64,000 nucleotides of DNA. Source: Warburgia ugandensis. Taxonomy: Eukaryota; Streptophyta; Magnoliopsida; Canellales; Canellaceae. Made by a program: the position numbers and the translations under genes. The notes beneath the pieces are model-generated. The model saw only the letters and a program-made list of their open reading frames with translations. It searched no databases and was not told the DNA's origin. The stretch is taken from contig CP141135.1 of assembly GCA_035236585.1 (NCBI GenBank), positions 60,232,190 through 60,296,189 on the forward strand. The letters run 5' to 3'. Shown piece by piece: positions 37,908 through 50,241 of the stretch. Positions within the stretch are counted from its first letter, which is position 1, and every line of letters begins with the position of its first letter.

Positions 37908-38189
37908 ATGCGTGACAAAAGGAAGAAGACCAAAAGTCAACCTCCCTGACTGAGTAGAAGTGATACGGCCAAGACGAACCTCCTTTTGTCTTTGAGAAAG
38001 CGTTATTGAAAGGTCAAGTTGGGGTACTTTTTTGTGTCGGCATGTTAGCATTCCAACCAAAACTCACCACTTGGAAAAATCAAGGATTTTGACTTGCACA
38101 GGCAAACTATGAAGTTTCGGAAGAATGAAATGGCAGACGTACCTCTCATGGCAAGTGAGGATGGCGTTTGGATTTACAGATGCATTCAG
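37908..38189 (-). repeat. Inverted-repeat arm A, chitinase copy 2 promoter
   Basis: About 282 bases absent from the equivalent place in copy 1. The reverse complement recurs at 38374-38640 and, for its outer part, at 39062-39195. Shared cores include caaacgccatcctcacttgc and agcccaacttgac...ctttctcaaagac. Confidence 0.85.
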
Positions 38190-38373
38190 GGAAGTCCAAT
38201 CTAACGATGGTTACAAGATTACTTCTAACTATCATCATTTTGATTAATAAAAAATCAGAAATTGTATTGGTTGCACGTTCAGATCGCTAGGTGTTAGTGA
38301 TTTACTCTATACATCTTGTCGAGGCTCTCTTCGAGGGATTCAAGGCGTTCTTTTATGAAAACGTATTCCCTGA

Positions 38374-39195
38374 ATGCATCTGTAAATCCAAACGCCATCC
38401 TCACTTGCCATGAGAGGTACGTCTGCCATTTCGTTCTTTCGAAACTTCATACTTTGCCTGTGCAAGTCAAAATTCTTGATTTTTCCTAGTCGTGAGTTTT
38501 GGTTGGCATGCTAACATGCCAACACAAAAAAGTAGCCCAACTTGACTTTCAATAACGCTTTCTCAAAGACAAAATGAGGTTCGTCTTGGCCGCATCACTT
38601 CTACTCAGTCAGGGAGATTGAGTTGTGGTTGGTATGCTAACATGCTGTTAAGTGTTTAATTTTGGCAAAAAAGACCCCTAGTTTAGCATTCCATTAGATC
38701 ATCTAATTGTTCAAATTTGCACAATTTAGCTTGATTTTAAATTTAGCTCAAATTGACCGTCCAAACTTTAATTTTTCAAAATCAATGGTTAGATGATCAT
38801 TAAGGCTTATTAGATTATTAATGTGCAGTTTAGATGACTCTAATCTAGTCTTTGATTTTGTAGATCAACTAAAGAAGAGTTGAATGACTCAGATCTATGT
38901 TCAACGGTGCAAATCAAGTGACGATCACTAAGGCAAGAGTCCTAAAAGGAAGAGGTTTCCTAGTGGAAGAAGAATCCTAATTTAGAAGAGAAAGTTGTAA
39001 TAAGAATAGGTGGAGGAAGACATTAACAACCCGTACACTTGCAGAAAACATCAACACATGCCGACACAAAAAAGTAGCCCAACTTGACCTTTCAATAACG
39101 CTTTCTCAAAGACAAAATGAGGTTCGTCTTGGCCGTATCACATCTACTCAGTCAGGGAGGTTGACTTTTGGTCTTCTTCCTTTTGTCACGGTTGG
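38374..39195 (+). repeat. Inverted-repeat arm B with internal duplication, split by a solo LTR
   Basis: Reads 38374-38640 as the inverted partner of arm A. An inner segment from ggttggcatgctaacatgcc to gtcagggag is then repeated in tandem; that second copy is split at ctaacatgc by the LTR 38646-39056 and resumes at 39062. The end ttttggtcttcttccttttg matches the outer end of arm A. Confidence 0.8.
38646..39056. mobile_element. Short solo LTR with perfect target duplication
   Basis: Begins TGTTAAGTG and ends catcaaca, with the 5-base duplication catgc on both sides (38641-38645 and 39057-39061). Its first 250 bases or so resemble the start of the 2-kb solo LTR at 59002 (agatcatctaatt, then tagatgat). 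At 411 bases it is a short or internally deleted member of that family. Confidence 0.8.
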
Positions 39196-40564
39196 GACAA
39201 TCCTCCTTCCTACTAAGCCAAGTTGGAGGAGTGGCAAGCAAGCTTTTTAGTTGGTCAGGATCGATAAGAACTAAAACTAGAAACATAAAATCAAGTTACT
39301 AATTGGTCATGACATTGGTAACCATGAAGTCAGGGCATGTGCATGCCAACTTCTAACTATGTATATAACAAACCCGTTTAACAATGCCTTTATTGTGTTG
39401 TTCAGAATTGATAAGGAGTAAATCCAGAAATATAAAATCAAGTTACTTCTTGGTCATGATATTGCTAACCATTAAGTCAAGGCATGTGTATTCCATCTTC
39501 TAAGCATATATATACCAACCCAGTTTATAAATTCTATGATTTTATTGTTTTTTATTGAGTAATTCTTATTGATATAACGATGCCTAATTTTTGGCTCGTT
39601 ATTTCAAGTATTTATAGATTTACCCGGTGGTTGACGCTTATACTTTATTCGATGTTGAACCTTTCTTTGTGCATTTCCTTATTGCTTTGCCATATTAATT
39701 AAAATGCAATGTAACAACTCAGTTACATTGCAATTTTGGAAAATCTAGATTTAGTTTTTTGCTGTGTTGTTGTTCAAAAAATTATTCTGCCGATACTTAA
39801 GTCCCTCTTCTATGAAAAAATGTCAAAAGATTTTATTCACTTGGATCAGATTTTGCCTTAATGATTGCATTGAGTAAATTCTTTTTAATTGTGAAATAGT
39901 CGACTTAATTGATGATCCTGCCTCATCTGAATAGAGAAAGATACACAACTGAAGTGAGGATATTCCATCAGAGGCAGCCCCATTCCAGTGCAGGTGGAGC
40001 ATCTTATTAATCTAAACCATTGCATGATCCAACTAAGGATGTCAAATAGATCAAGCACCGCATAGCGTGGACGATTCTAGCATCACTGTCTATTATCGAA
40101 GTTTAGTTTCTAATCTGACCATTTCTAATTACAACTTAGTGCTATCAAATAAGTGGGCGCCAGGAATGGTACCCAGAGCGTCTAGTTAGCAATTTAGCAT
40201 ACTTGTTTGGAGCAGCTATGTCCCTAAAAAACTTTATTAAAACGATACTATGATAGTACTGCCATATCTTGGATGATAACAGCCAAACAGGATAGCTGTG
40301 AAAAATAACACCTGTACATGGACCACCAGTTAAGATAACAGGGTTTATATATTATCACCCTGAAAAATATTATCCAAAATATATAGTATCTGTTTATCAA
40401 CAAGCCAACTTATGGCGAAATCAATTTATAGTTTTGTACTCGACATCGCATTCCACGCATCCAAACGACCACTTTTAAGAAGTGATGCCGAGCAGAGGAC
40501 TCACCCAATTGCTTCTTTTTTCGTTTTTGTTTCTTTTCTCTCATAACTACACAATTCTTTGCGG
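39196..40564. other. Unassigned; 130-base tandem duplication
   Basis: A direct duplication lies at about 39262-39390 and 39408-39530, sharing ataaaatcaagttact, tggtcatga and accat(g/t)aagtca. No gene is visible up to the NAC 3' end. Confidence 0.55.
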
Positions 40565-40688
40565 CCAAGCTCACACATACACAGGGTCCAATAAAGGGCC
40601 TATCCTCACATTTTTGCAAGAAACTGTTTCCATGCCTCAACCTGTGACCTTTAGGTCACAAGACCTCAACTCTACCATTGTGCCAAAG
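40565..40688 (-). mobile_element. Au-type SINE, internally deleted
   Basis: Antisense remnant: tacacagggtccaataaagg joins directly to gggcctatc, then tttttgcaagaaactgtttcc, gtgacctttaggtcac and ctctaccattgtgcc. It is downstream of the NAC stop codon. Confidence 0.75.
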
Positions 40689-42689
40689 CAAGTAATTATA
40701 CAGCATTAAACAACACCACAGGAATAATTTTCTACTAATGCAGCTCATTAATCCAGTCAAATCAAATGTCTACATGTGCATCAAAATAAGAAAGCAAATG
40801 GATCAAGAATCCAGCCTGATGAAAATTGTTCAAAACAGCAGAACATTTTATGACACCTAATACATTCAGAGTAGCTACTAACAGAAAGCTCTTAAGAAAG
40901 TAAGAGCTTCCAACCATACCGTCCAAGTTTCAGACCCATTGCAATGAGGAATAGCCACATTATAGCTGTTACCGCCCCCAAAAGAAACACAAATGTGAAT
41001 CCGCTGTCATGGTGTGAAGGTTCCTTTGCAACCTTCCTGGTCTGCTTGTAACCATAAGAACACATGCAAGGAAAGTCTGCTGATTTATGTGGTGAACTGC
41101 TTCGAGTGCATATAGACGTGACAGTAACCTTGGCCTTGACAGAAATGGGGCCTTCATAACATGAGAAAGCATCCTTCGATTTCTGTGCTTTGATAGATGG
41201 ATACTCCGCAGCCAAAGCAGGACGTGCAGGAATAGAACCGAGCAGATATTGGAGTATTGAATACGGTACCCCACTACTGGAGATAGGCACCAAGTTTGAT
41301 GATGATGCATCAGATGGATCACCTGAATGGAACATGATAACGATGATGAATGATGTTTGCATAGAAGTTTTATTAAAAAAAAACAATGACCGGCGGACCT
41401 GCTCCTCTGCCTTCACCACAAACAGAGGTCGCAGAACTTGTATTCGCTCACAAGAACAGGCTAAAAGATTACTCGACAACATACAAAAAAATTTACTTGC
41501 AGAATTGCAACCAGAAAAATCATTAATTGCATAACTGCTTGATAAATTTATCTCAGAAAACAAAAAAATTTGGTTATATGTAGTTTCTGCTCTTCTCCAA
41601 CCCGTTTACGCCTGGTAGTTAGTCAGCATAAGCACGACAGCATTCAGGGAAGGTTTAATAATATCACCGAGGATTCTGAAAACTACCTCCTGCATCTTGC
41701 AGAACATGTTCGCTTTCCACTGCAGTATTCTGAACGGAAGGACCAGTGGATCTTCGCATGGGTTCTCGAGATTCCAAGTTGGTAGTTACTGCTGCAATGT
41801 TGATCTGCCGAGCATAGAAACTTCAGATTTATTCAAATATTCGACTTAAATTTAGAATTACTATACTAAACACCATATCATGAAAAATAACATAACATTA
41901 GTGGAATTACTAATTTTTACCTCAGCACCAGGTGTAGCAACACCATGCAAGTTGTCAAATTGGTTAAATAACTCATTGGAGAATCCAAAATCAGAACCAC
42001 CAGCTCCAATTGGATGCTGAAGATCATTCAACTCCAGATAACCACCATAAACTCCTGAAGGCATTCCTTGCAGCACTTGTTGACCTTCCGGATCACATGA
42101 GAAATGTAATTTCTCAGTAAAGTTCTGGTCGGCATCACTGATAATGTCTTCTAAGCCCTTGAAAATATCATCACCATCCAAAGGAACTCCATCCTTGGCA
42201 ATTAAATTAGCACCAGAGATTTCCTGCTTGCCCAAGCAAATATAATGAGAAAATTGTAAAATAACAGGAAAACCTATAAAATTATATCTGGCCAAATAAC
42301 AGTATGAATAGTATTACCTCATTAATACCATGATCCTCAAAAACAGCATCACCACCATCATTTTCCATAATCTCCAGCAGCATTTTCCTAACATCATCAT
42401 TGTCTGGTAAGGAAGGATTCTCCTCACCATCACCAGCAATGCCAGACTTTTGAGCACAAGGTTGCGGTAGAAAGCTGCATCCAGCAGAGTAGGCGTTTTT
42501 TGACATGGCAATGTTTTCATCATTTTCTGCCAGACGTGAAGGAGATATTGTGCCTACAGAAGGTAAAGATACAAGGGAACCATCCTTGTCATCATTCCAC
42601 TCTTCCTCCTTGAAAGGTGCTCCATGTTGTTCACCATTTTTGGGTCCCGGGCCACTTTTTTGGAAAATTTTGCAGATCATGTAAGCATC

Positions 42690-45600
42690 CTGCAGGAAGC
42701 CCAATTTATTTTGAGAGTAGTCACCATAAATGAGAATGGGGGGGCCGATGGCAACTAATGGCTTAAATTTTAGGATCCACAAGCGGCTTCCACCAGCAAG
42801 AATGCATAAAGTTCAAAAAACAAATGGCCAAACATGGAATGTAGGAATTGCTGACATCTGCTTTATTACTCGCAAACTTCTAATCTTTCCCTTTCTTCTT
42901 TTTGTAGTTAGCCTTGAACTTTGACCATCTGATGTCTATGCTTTATGGCCGATTAATGGAGAAAGGCTAAACTTTGACGGTGTTCAAGTAATGCTACATT
43001 AGCGTTATTAATGACATTAAGCAATCCATCAATTTAGGTCATAACGTTCTCAAAATGGCAGAAAGATAATGAGATGTCTGGATGGAAGTGGATCAGCCAC
43101 CACTAATGACACTTGATATGATTGGTATCACAGAAAGCTTCACTCAAAAGGATTTTCTAGATTGACTAATGAAAATGGAGAATTTCTTTAATCGGTAGAT
43201 TTCAAAGGTCAAGTTTGTCAAAGAAACTAAAAGGACCTTGGTCAGATTGGATGCAAAATTGAAAGTGCCAAGGGACAACAACGAACCAAAAAATAATGAA
43301 CTACAAGGAAAGAAGCATAAGAAAACAATTTTGTAAGCGGCCAAGCTCTCCTCAACTGAGAACCACAATTAAGACAATGAGAGAAGGATCCACATGTCCA
43401 CACAAATGAATATTTTGAACAACCACCAGGCGTAGATTAGTAGAGACAGAGCAGCAAGTTGTTGGCTGTAATGCAGTCATTGCATTCAAATTCCATATGA
43501 GCTCACAGCCTAACAAGCTCTGACATTAAAGACAGTTTGAATACACCTTGGAGTGGAATAAAAACCAAAAAGAATGATAATTAATAATTTTTTTCAACTA
43601 TCACTAGTGGAAGGACTTCATTGCCTCCTTTGACAAATCTACATGATGTGCAATAAAACCACACAAATGAAAATGGCAGTACCTAGATTCTTATAATGAG
43701 AAGATCTAAGGTTAAAATTTAAAATTGCATAGTGGATGATGGATCCAAGGAGTGATGATATTACCAATGCAATGGAAAAATGAGGATTTGCGTTGATAGC
43801 ATAGTCCAGACAGTGAATACTTTGTGAAGACAGTATATGTGCCATGAACATCAGCAAGCAAGCACCCATGATGTATGCATGGATTATGAAGAGCTCAGTT
43901 TGAAGAATACAACAGAACTTACACTGATAAGGATCTAGAAATGTGCAGGAGCCTTACTGAAACATATTCCCTAGCTAAGTATTTCTCTAAATATTTGAAA
44001 GATTTCATATTGGAGTGATGCTATGCATGTATGCGTGCTCAAGTATAATGGAGTATGTTCTGAATAGTATATCAAAAAACATCCAAGAAGACAAGCAGAA
44101 ACTTCACACCGAATCTATGAAAGGTGTTTCTTCTAGCCTAAGAAGCTTAATTGCATCAAACCTGTAGAATGTGTCAAGAAATCAAGGTAAGTCAACACCG
44201 TTAACATGGTAGTTCTCTAGCTGGATATGTGATCAACTGAAAGAGAACTAACTCCGTAAATAACTCCCACAATAGATCCAAAAATAGCTGCTTCAGTAGA
44301 TCTTCTCTAGCATGCAACTGTTTAATGAGCTTCCTAAAACAAAGAGATGCACCAAATAGTATATCTCAACTACGGTATGACACCTTATAATCAATAATAC
44401 TTACCTATGGGTCTGATGGCACAAGGAAAAACTAGTTTTTGGGAGCTAGGGGATAAGTGGATTTGAACCATAACATTTGGCTGCAGAGAAGTGCATCTTG
44501 CCAACAAGGAAGATGTTTTTGCTCAGAACATGTAAAACTACAAAGACAAGTAGATAGTTGTTCAAAGGAGGTTAATCATAAGAGCCAAGCCATGTGCAAT
44601 TCAAGACTTGCTACTCCAATAAAGAACATTGTATATCATTTGTGTGCATGGAGTTATCAACAAAATACAACAAGATAATCAAAACATAAAGATCTTCGTT
44701 CTTCATTTGGATGATATGTTGGACAACATGTAGAGTTCACAATGCTTCTCTTCAACTGACTTTTATCACCAAATATGCATGATGAAAGTAAAGTGACTAC
44801 AGAGCTGCTGTGCCTCAGATGAAGTATGAAATTTTCAGGGACATAGTGTGGCCTTGTTGATTCATAAACTCCTAGTATAATCATTGCCCTGAAACTAGAT
44901 GCATGAATGTACATATTTGGCTTCAGGTATACTTAGAAGAGATCACCTTGCAAAGGAGGGAGAATCATATTCATGGAAGAGAGCAAAAGGGCGACTATTT
45001 CTCCTGCAGTGCGCCTAAAAAGTCCAAGGAATTGCACATGAAATATAAACTACGTTTCTAAACGAGGACCAAGAGGTTAGATCTGTAGAGCAAACATTTC
45101 TCGTGTGAGAGTCTTCGTGGTGGCATTACCAATATGTCTTGGGTAAAAAAGCATGAGCAAACCAATAGCAATGTAGCTAATGTCAAATAAGACTACAAAA
45201 TTTCAAAGAATACTCTTATTAAGAACAACACATGGTTTATTCGCACCTGAACATTATAATTACTTTCTAGCTAAGATTATTCATTAATACTATGTCTCAT
45301 TGTGACGCTATTATTTTCTTCATAGCAACAGGCCATTAGCTTTTCCAATTAATACTGAATCTGCTTATTTCACAAATAAGAAACTTATGCCAACCCAATT
45401 CTACAACCTTGACCTTAGTAAATTAATTTTATAGATCAATTTTTCTGACTTGAAGGGGAGCCTTGGCACAATGGTACAGTTGTTGTCGTGTGACCTTGAG
45501 GTGATGGGTTCGAGGTGTGAAAACAGCCCCTTGTAAAAATGCAAGGTAAAGCTGCATACTATAAACCTTTATGGTCTGCCCCTTCCCCAAACCCTACATA

Positions 45601-46867
45601 TGCGGGAACTTTGTGCACAAGGCTGCCCTCTTATCAATTTCTCTGACTTAGGGGAATGAACAATGGCTTGACCCATTTTAACAATGCTCTCAAAGGTAAA
45701 GTAATCAAATATTGATGACTTTGACTTATTAAGGTAGCATTTTCTGTTGCTTACTCATGGGCGTTATGGTCTTCTAAATCTTGTTGTAACGAAGCTGGCT
45801 CTAGGGTAGTATGGTGCACTGCCCTAGTAAGGATTTCCTTTTATCTAGTTGCCTCCATCAGATGAGTAACACATTTACTTCCCCAGGTTTGAAGAAACAA
45901 ACTCCAACTGTATAAGAACTATGGAAACATTAACAACCATGAGAAGCATCAACTAGATTTCTCTTAGGTAGACACTAAGTCAAGAACAAGGTAGATGTCA
46001 GCAATCTCTAAGAAACAACCCATGGAGGTGGCTTCTGAGAACATTTGGTCACGACATGCCAACTAACCTGGTGTAAAGGCTGCTGTTCTTGGCCAAAACT
46101 ATGCAGGAAAGTGAAAAGGTGCAAGCTTCACACCTTGGTAAAGGGACACACAAAATAAAAGATTGCATATGCTACCTACTACTCCATTCCTTTTAAAGCA
46201 ACTGCATCTACATCTCATATTTGGCCTCCATAAACACAATAAGATCACCAAGCAAATCTTAGTTATGTACAAGACCTCGATCTCAAGGTAGAGATTACAT
46301 GAACAATCATGTGGTTCTTTATTGTGATTCATCATGCAATCAAATTTAAAATTACTCCCGCCGCACCAAACAGAAGTTTGACACTACTTTCCATCATCAG
46401 AGTTTGAGGAATGATAAATCCAGGTGCATGCTTGGACCTTATTTAGCCCAAGTTCACCGTATTAGAAATCACTTAGAGAGGCTAAGTAGCAAATTTATCC
46501 TATGTTTCTTGGGCTTTGATTTTTCAACTTAAAGAAACATGGGATAGTAATTTTCAATGGCAAAAAATTTCACACTTAGCCTACTTTTGCCATTCCCAAC
46601 ACGGTGAATGGCTTAGATACATGCAAGAGGCTAGCAAAGTGCACTTGGACTAAGTAAAATCCAAGTGCGCACTTGGATTTATCATTCCTCTAAGAGGTCT
46701 ATCTATTTTAGAGCACTAGAGTGTATTAGAATGAATATAGAAGTGGGCATAGCAATAACCACAGAAAGTTTTGTCAGAATGATTACATAAACTTGCACAA
46801 GGTTTACTATAAGGAAATGAATAGAAGTAATTTCATGAAAAATAACCACAAGAGAATTCACTGCTAC
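42690..46867 (-). other. NAC intron 2
   Basis: Donor CAG|GTAGCAG at 46868/46867 and acceptor TGCAG|GATGCT at 42690/42689. No gene is visible inside, only an Au SINE at 45452-45632. The remaining DNA is unassigned. Confidence 0.75.
45452..45632 (+). mobile_element. Au-type SINE in NAC intron 2
   Basis: Full-length: aaggggagccttggcacaat to acaaggctgccctctt. It is flanked by atcaatttttctgactt (45435-45451) and atcaatttctctgactt (45633-45649), a 17-base duplication with one mismatch. Confidence 0.88.
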
Positions 46868-49371
46868 CTGAGATATGCCAGCATCAAGAAGGTTATGGTC
46901 TTCAAGCCTGTATCATGCATTACCCAATCAGTTCTACTTCCTTTTGGAGCTCTTCCAACATGGAAGACCAGAGTTTTCTTCATCCCAATGGTTTGGGAAT
47001 TATGACTAACAGATCTATCCTTCCCAGTAGTTTTCCAATATCCAATTTCAGTAGCACGATTAGTTCTTGGACCATTCGCATATTTCCTATTCCGACGGCA
47101 GAAGAAATACCACTCCAGGTCTTTGCTTTGCAAGCAAGATTTTTCTGCATCCAAACAAAACCGATGTTACATAAAGATGCACACTGAAGGGCTCTTAGGT
47201 TATGTTTCTTAACACCAAGAGTGTGGCAGCAACAAACAGATAGACATAAATATCTTACTAATACTTTCACCGTCTCTAAGAAAGAAAATTAGTAATTCAC
47301 AAATAGATGCATAAATTCCAACCTAGAACAATATGTTGGAAAAAAAAATACCATAAGAATACTATAATAAAAGAACAGAAATATCCAAACTTAGACATTG
47401 TTAAAGCATTCTCACTAAATAACAAAAGAAAACACCCCTGAACTATCAAAACGAGTCTCCCCTTTATAGATAACAGCCCAAAAAATAAGAAAGTACTATT
47501 CTGAACTCGAGCAACTCATAGAAGTGGAAAAATATCACATCAAAATCCTAAATCAACCACCACATATATCATTTAACCTGATAAAAAAAGTGTTACAAAG
47601 TATGAGAGAGAGTTTGTACCAGGAAGATCCCATGGAGCAAACTTGTACAGATCAATCTCAGCAATTTTGAGTCGTAGTGGCTTCCCCATAACCTTCCCTT
47701 TCAGATAATAAGTAACCAATTCCTCATCCGTTGGTTGAAAACGAAAACCAGGAGGAAGGCTTCCTCTCTTCATAGTAGCCATTATCTGTATGTGCTACTA
47801 ATTCTAGAGACTAAATAAAATCCTTTTTTGCCAAATAAAATGTAGTCAGTATTTAATTATCAAAAACCACTGTAACCAAAACTAAATAGAAGCAGAACAA
47901 TCTTTCTCAGACACCTATCAAAACGATCAAGTCCAGTGCCGGAACAGACTAAGTTGAGAACACCACAACCGATCGCGGTAGAAGAAACAAAAATCAGAGC
48001 GAAGAAGGCAAGAGTAATTGCTGCCGGAGTTAAAAGACATTTGATGTGTAAACAAAACCTGTAGTTGATAAAAGAAAGTCAGCCTCACCCCACTGGGAGA
48101 AAAAAAAGAAAGCTAGAGATATCTTATTCTCTAATAAGAAAATACTAATTGCCTAATGTGAAGTTAGATGAAGGACAATAGTTAAAGGAATAAAACCACA
48201 AGAAACAATAAAGTATGAAATACACCTAAATCTACTATTGATTGAATCAATGCTAAAAACATGGCAATGGAAAGCAGATAAACCCAAAAAATTGGTCCAA
48301 TAGACACTAGTAAAATTAGCAAATCACCACACCCGTCTACATAAGCCCAAAACCAAATAAGCAATCTTCACAAGACATTCAAGGGCCAACAAAATGGATG
48401 AACCCCTGAAGTAAATATCTAGAGCACAAAAATCATAAAAAATCCGCAGATCCTATCAGAACACAGACCTGACAAACACAGAAAAGAAGCATCCAGCAAA
48501 ACCCATAATTCAACAAGCAAAGCAGATGATGGAAATTTAGAAGTTCCAGATCTTAGAAATCTGTCCCTACAAGTGGAAAAAAGTGAACTTCATACAACAT
48601 AATACAGAAACCCCTCAAAACATTAAAAGCCCCTTAACCATGTCCATTCAATACAAATACTTACTATTTAACCAAAAGAACAAATATCAAAACACAAGGG
48701 TAGAATCAAGAAAGGGTACAGAAATATCCAAAAACATAGAATATGCAACTTGCTTTGATAGCTTCAAGAGCCAAACAGCAAACCAAAGAAAGAAAAGACA
48801 AATCTATCTCAATCTCTCTGAAACCCAACAAAACTGCAAATGTAAAACCAAAAATAAAGGGAACTCAAAGGACCTAACTTACTCACAGATATAACCAACT
48901 ACCAGCTCTCAATCAGATCAATAACCAACAAAAGAAACCCAAAATAAACACATAACCGTAAAACCCAAACATGACACTTTAAAAAAATACCAAAAAGGAA
49001 TATTTTCCAAGAACGAAGCATATGCCAGATTATCCACATATACAAGTAAATGCAGCAAACAACAAAACCCCACCAAAATCCAAACATGCAGATTGAAGGA
49101 AACACCATCAGTCCTCAGCTGATGAATCTCAGAAATCGATTGAAAAAAACCCAAAACTGGAAAAAATATTCTCAATATAAAAAATAAAAATAAAAATCAT
49201 AAACATCAAGGAAGCATAACATTTGGAAGCCAAACAAATCAAAGATGGCACAAAACCCAAATATTTGGCTCCCAAAATCAGTCAAACGTTATGTTAAAAA
49301 CAATGTACAAAAAGACCCAGATTATCTAAAGATAGAAACATTCACCCATAATGAATCAATATTAAGAACAA

Positions 49372-49800
49372 ATCATTGTCATCATTATCACTTAGGCCTT
49401 ATCCCAATTAAGGGTCAACCACACGAATCTTGTTCCTCCATTCTCCTCTATTCAATGAGGCTTTATTTAGTCCAAAAGTTTTGAAATATTTTCGTAACAC
49501 TTCTACTTACATTCTTTTAAGACTTTCTCTTACTCTTTTAGAGCCTTCGACTTAGATCAACTTGCTCCTTACTAGTTACGTATTCTATCTCCATTGGACA
49601 TGTCGAAACCATCTAAGTCTACCCTTTATCATCTTCTCATAAGTTTCCTCTAATGTTTTCATTTTTTGTCTTAATATTCATCCATCTCAACTTCCTCATT
49701 TTGCCTACACTAATTCTATGTACATTTTATTCCTTAACTACCCAACACTCACTTACAGTCATCCCATAGAATTTTTCTTTCAATTTGAATGACACCCACA
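49372..49800 (-). mobile_element. RTE-type LINE 3' end, antisense
   Basis: Reading the - strand, the sequence ends with gattcgtgtggttgaccc, then aattgggataaggcctaa and an ATG/ATA-rich tail, the standard 3' end of plant RTE LINEs. The body corresponds to the end of the reverse-transcriptase protein, badly decayed. Confidence 0.72.
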
Positions 49801-50241
49801 GCTGGTCATGCTCTATAAATCAGAATGTTGGACAGTTATGGAGCATCATGTTCATAGGATAAGCGTTGCGGAAATGAGGATATTGAGATGGATAAGTGAC
49901 AAGACAAAAAAAGATAGAATTAGAAATGAAAATATTAGAAGAAACTTAGGGGTAGTACCAATATGTAACAAGATGAGGGAGATTAAAATTAGATAGTTTA
50001 GACATGTCTAAAGGAGCGCGTAAATAGCACCGGTTAGAAAGAATGAGACAATGCAAGTAGAAGGTTCTAAAAGGGCAAGAAGAAGGCCTAAAAGAACATA
50101 GATAGAAGTGGTGAGAAATTATTTAAAAACTTTGGGACTAAATGAAGCCATGATACTTAATAGAGAGGAACGAAGGAATAAGATTCATGTGGCCGAACCC
50201 CAATTGGGATAAGGTCTTGATGATGATGGTGATGATGATTT
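49801..50241 (+). mobile_element. RTE-type LINE 3' end, sense, abutting the antisense copy
   Basis: Encodes MLYKSECWTVMEHHVHRISV and AEMRILRWISDKTKKDRIRN, the C-terminal end of RTE reverse transcriptase, up to MREIKIR. The rest is decayed. It ends gccgaaccccaattgggata aggtcttgatgatgatgg: the conserved RTE tail plus (GAT)n. Strongly 5'-truncated. Confidence 0.82.

Larger units (their letters stand above)
26689..38292. repeat. Segmental tandem duplication, copy 2
   Basis: Direct repeat of 9198-21823, recognisable throughout by near-identical bases, including the shared Copia and SINE insertions. Copy 2 lacks about 1.27 kb of Copia integrase and carries an extra segment of about 282 bases (37908-38189) in the chitinase promoter region. 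Its right end is ttggttgcacgttcagatcg. Confidence 0.92.
40892..47782 (-). pseudogene. Membrane-anchored NAC transcription factor (NAC053/NAC078-like) with a one-base frameshift
   Basis: Six coding exons, - strand: 47620-47782; 46868-47144; 42318-42689; 41921-42223; 41687-41804; 40892-41322, all with GT/AG borders. Members of this NTL group sit in the ER or plasma membrane, are released by proteolysis, and activate proteasome or oxidative-stress genes. Seen: [20 protein letters not shown] (residues 9-28), [42 protein letters not shown], then [20 protein letters not shown], an acidic middle, SIPARPALAAEYPS, and a C-terminal membrane helix (FVFLLGAVTAIMWLFLIAMG). In exon 2 the expected codons after WVMH read GATACAGG, where the family's EYRL requires one more base (46911-46913). 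After splicing, the shifted frame stops five codons into exon 3 (ACATGA). Adding one base would make all phases consistent, 554 residues. It is either a recent lesion, a real allele, or a sequence error. Intron 2 is 4.2 kb and holds a SINE. Confidence 0.85.

Noticed and set aside
40969..41322. A 117-residue - strand frame overlapping the last NAC exon
   Set aside because: It is the wrong frame of exon 6; the frame that continues from exon 5 ends in the membrane helix.
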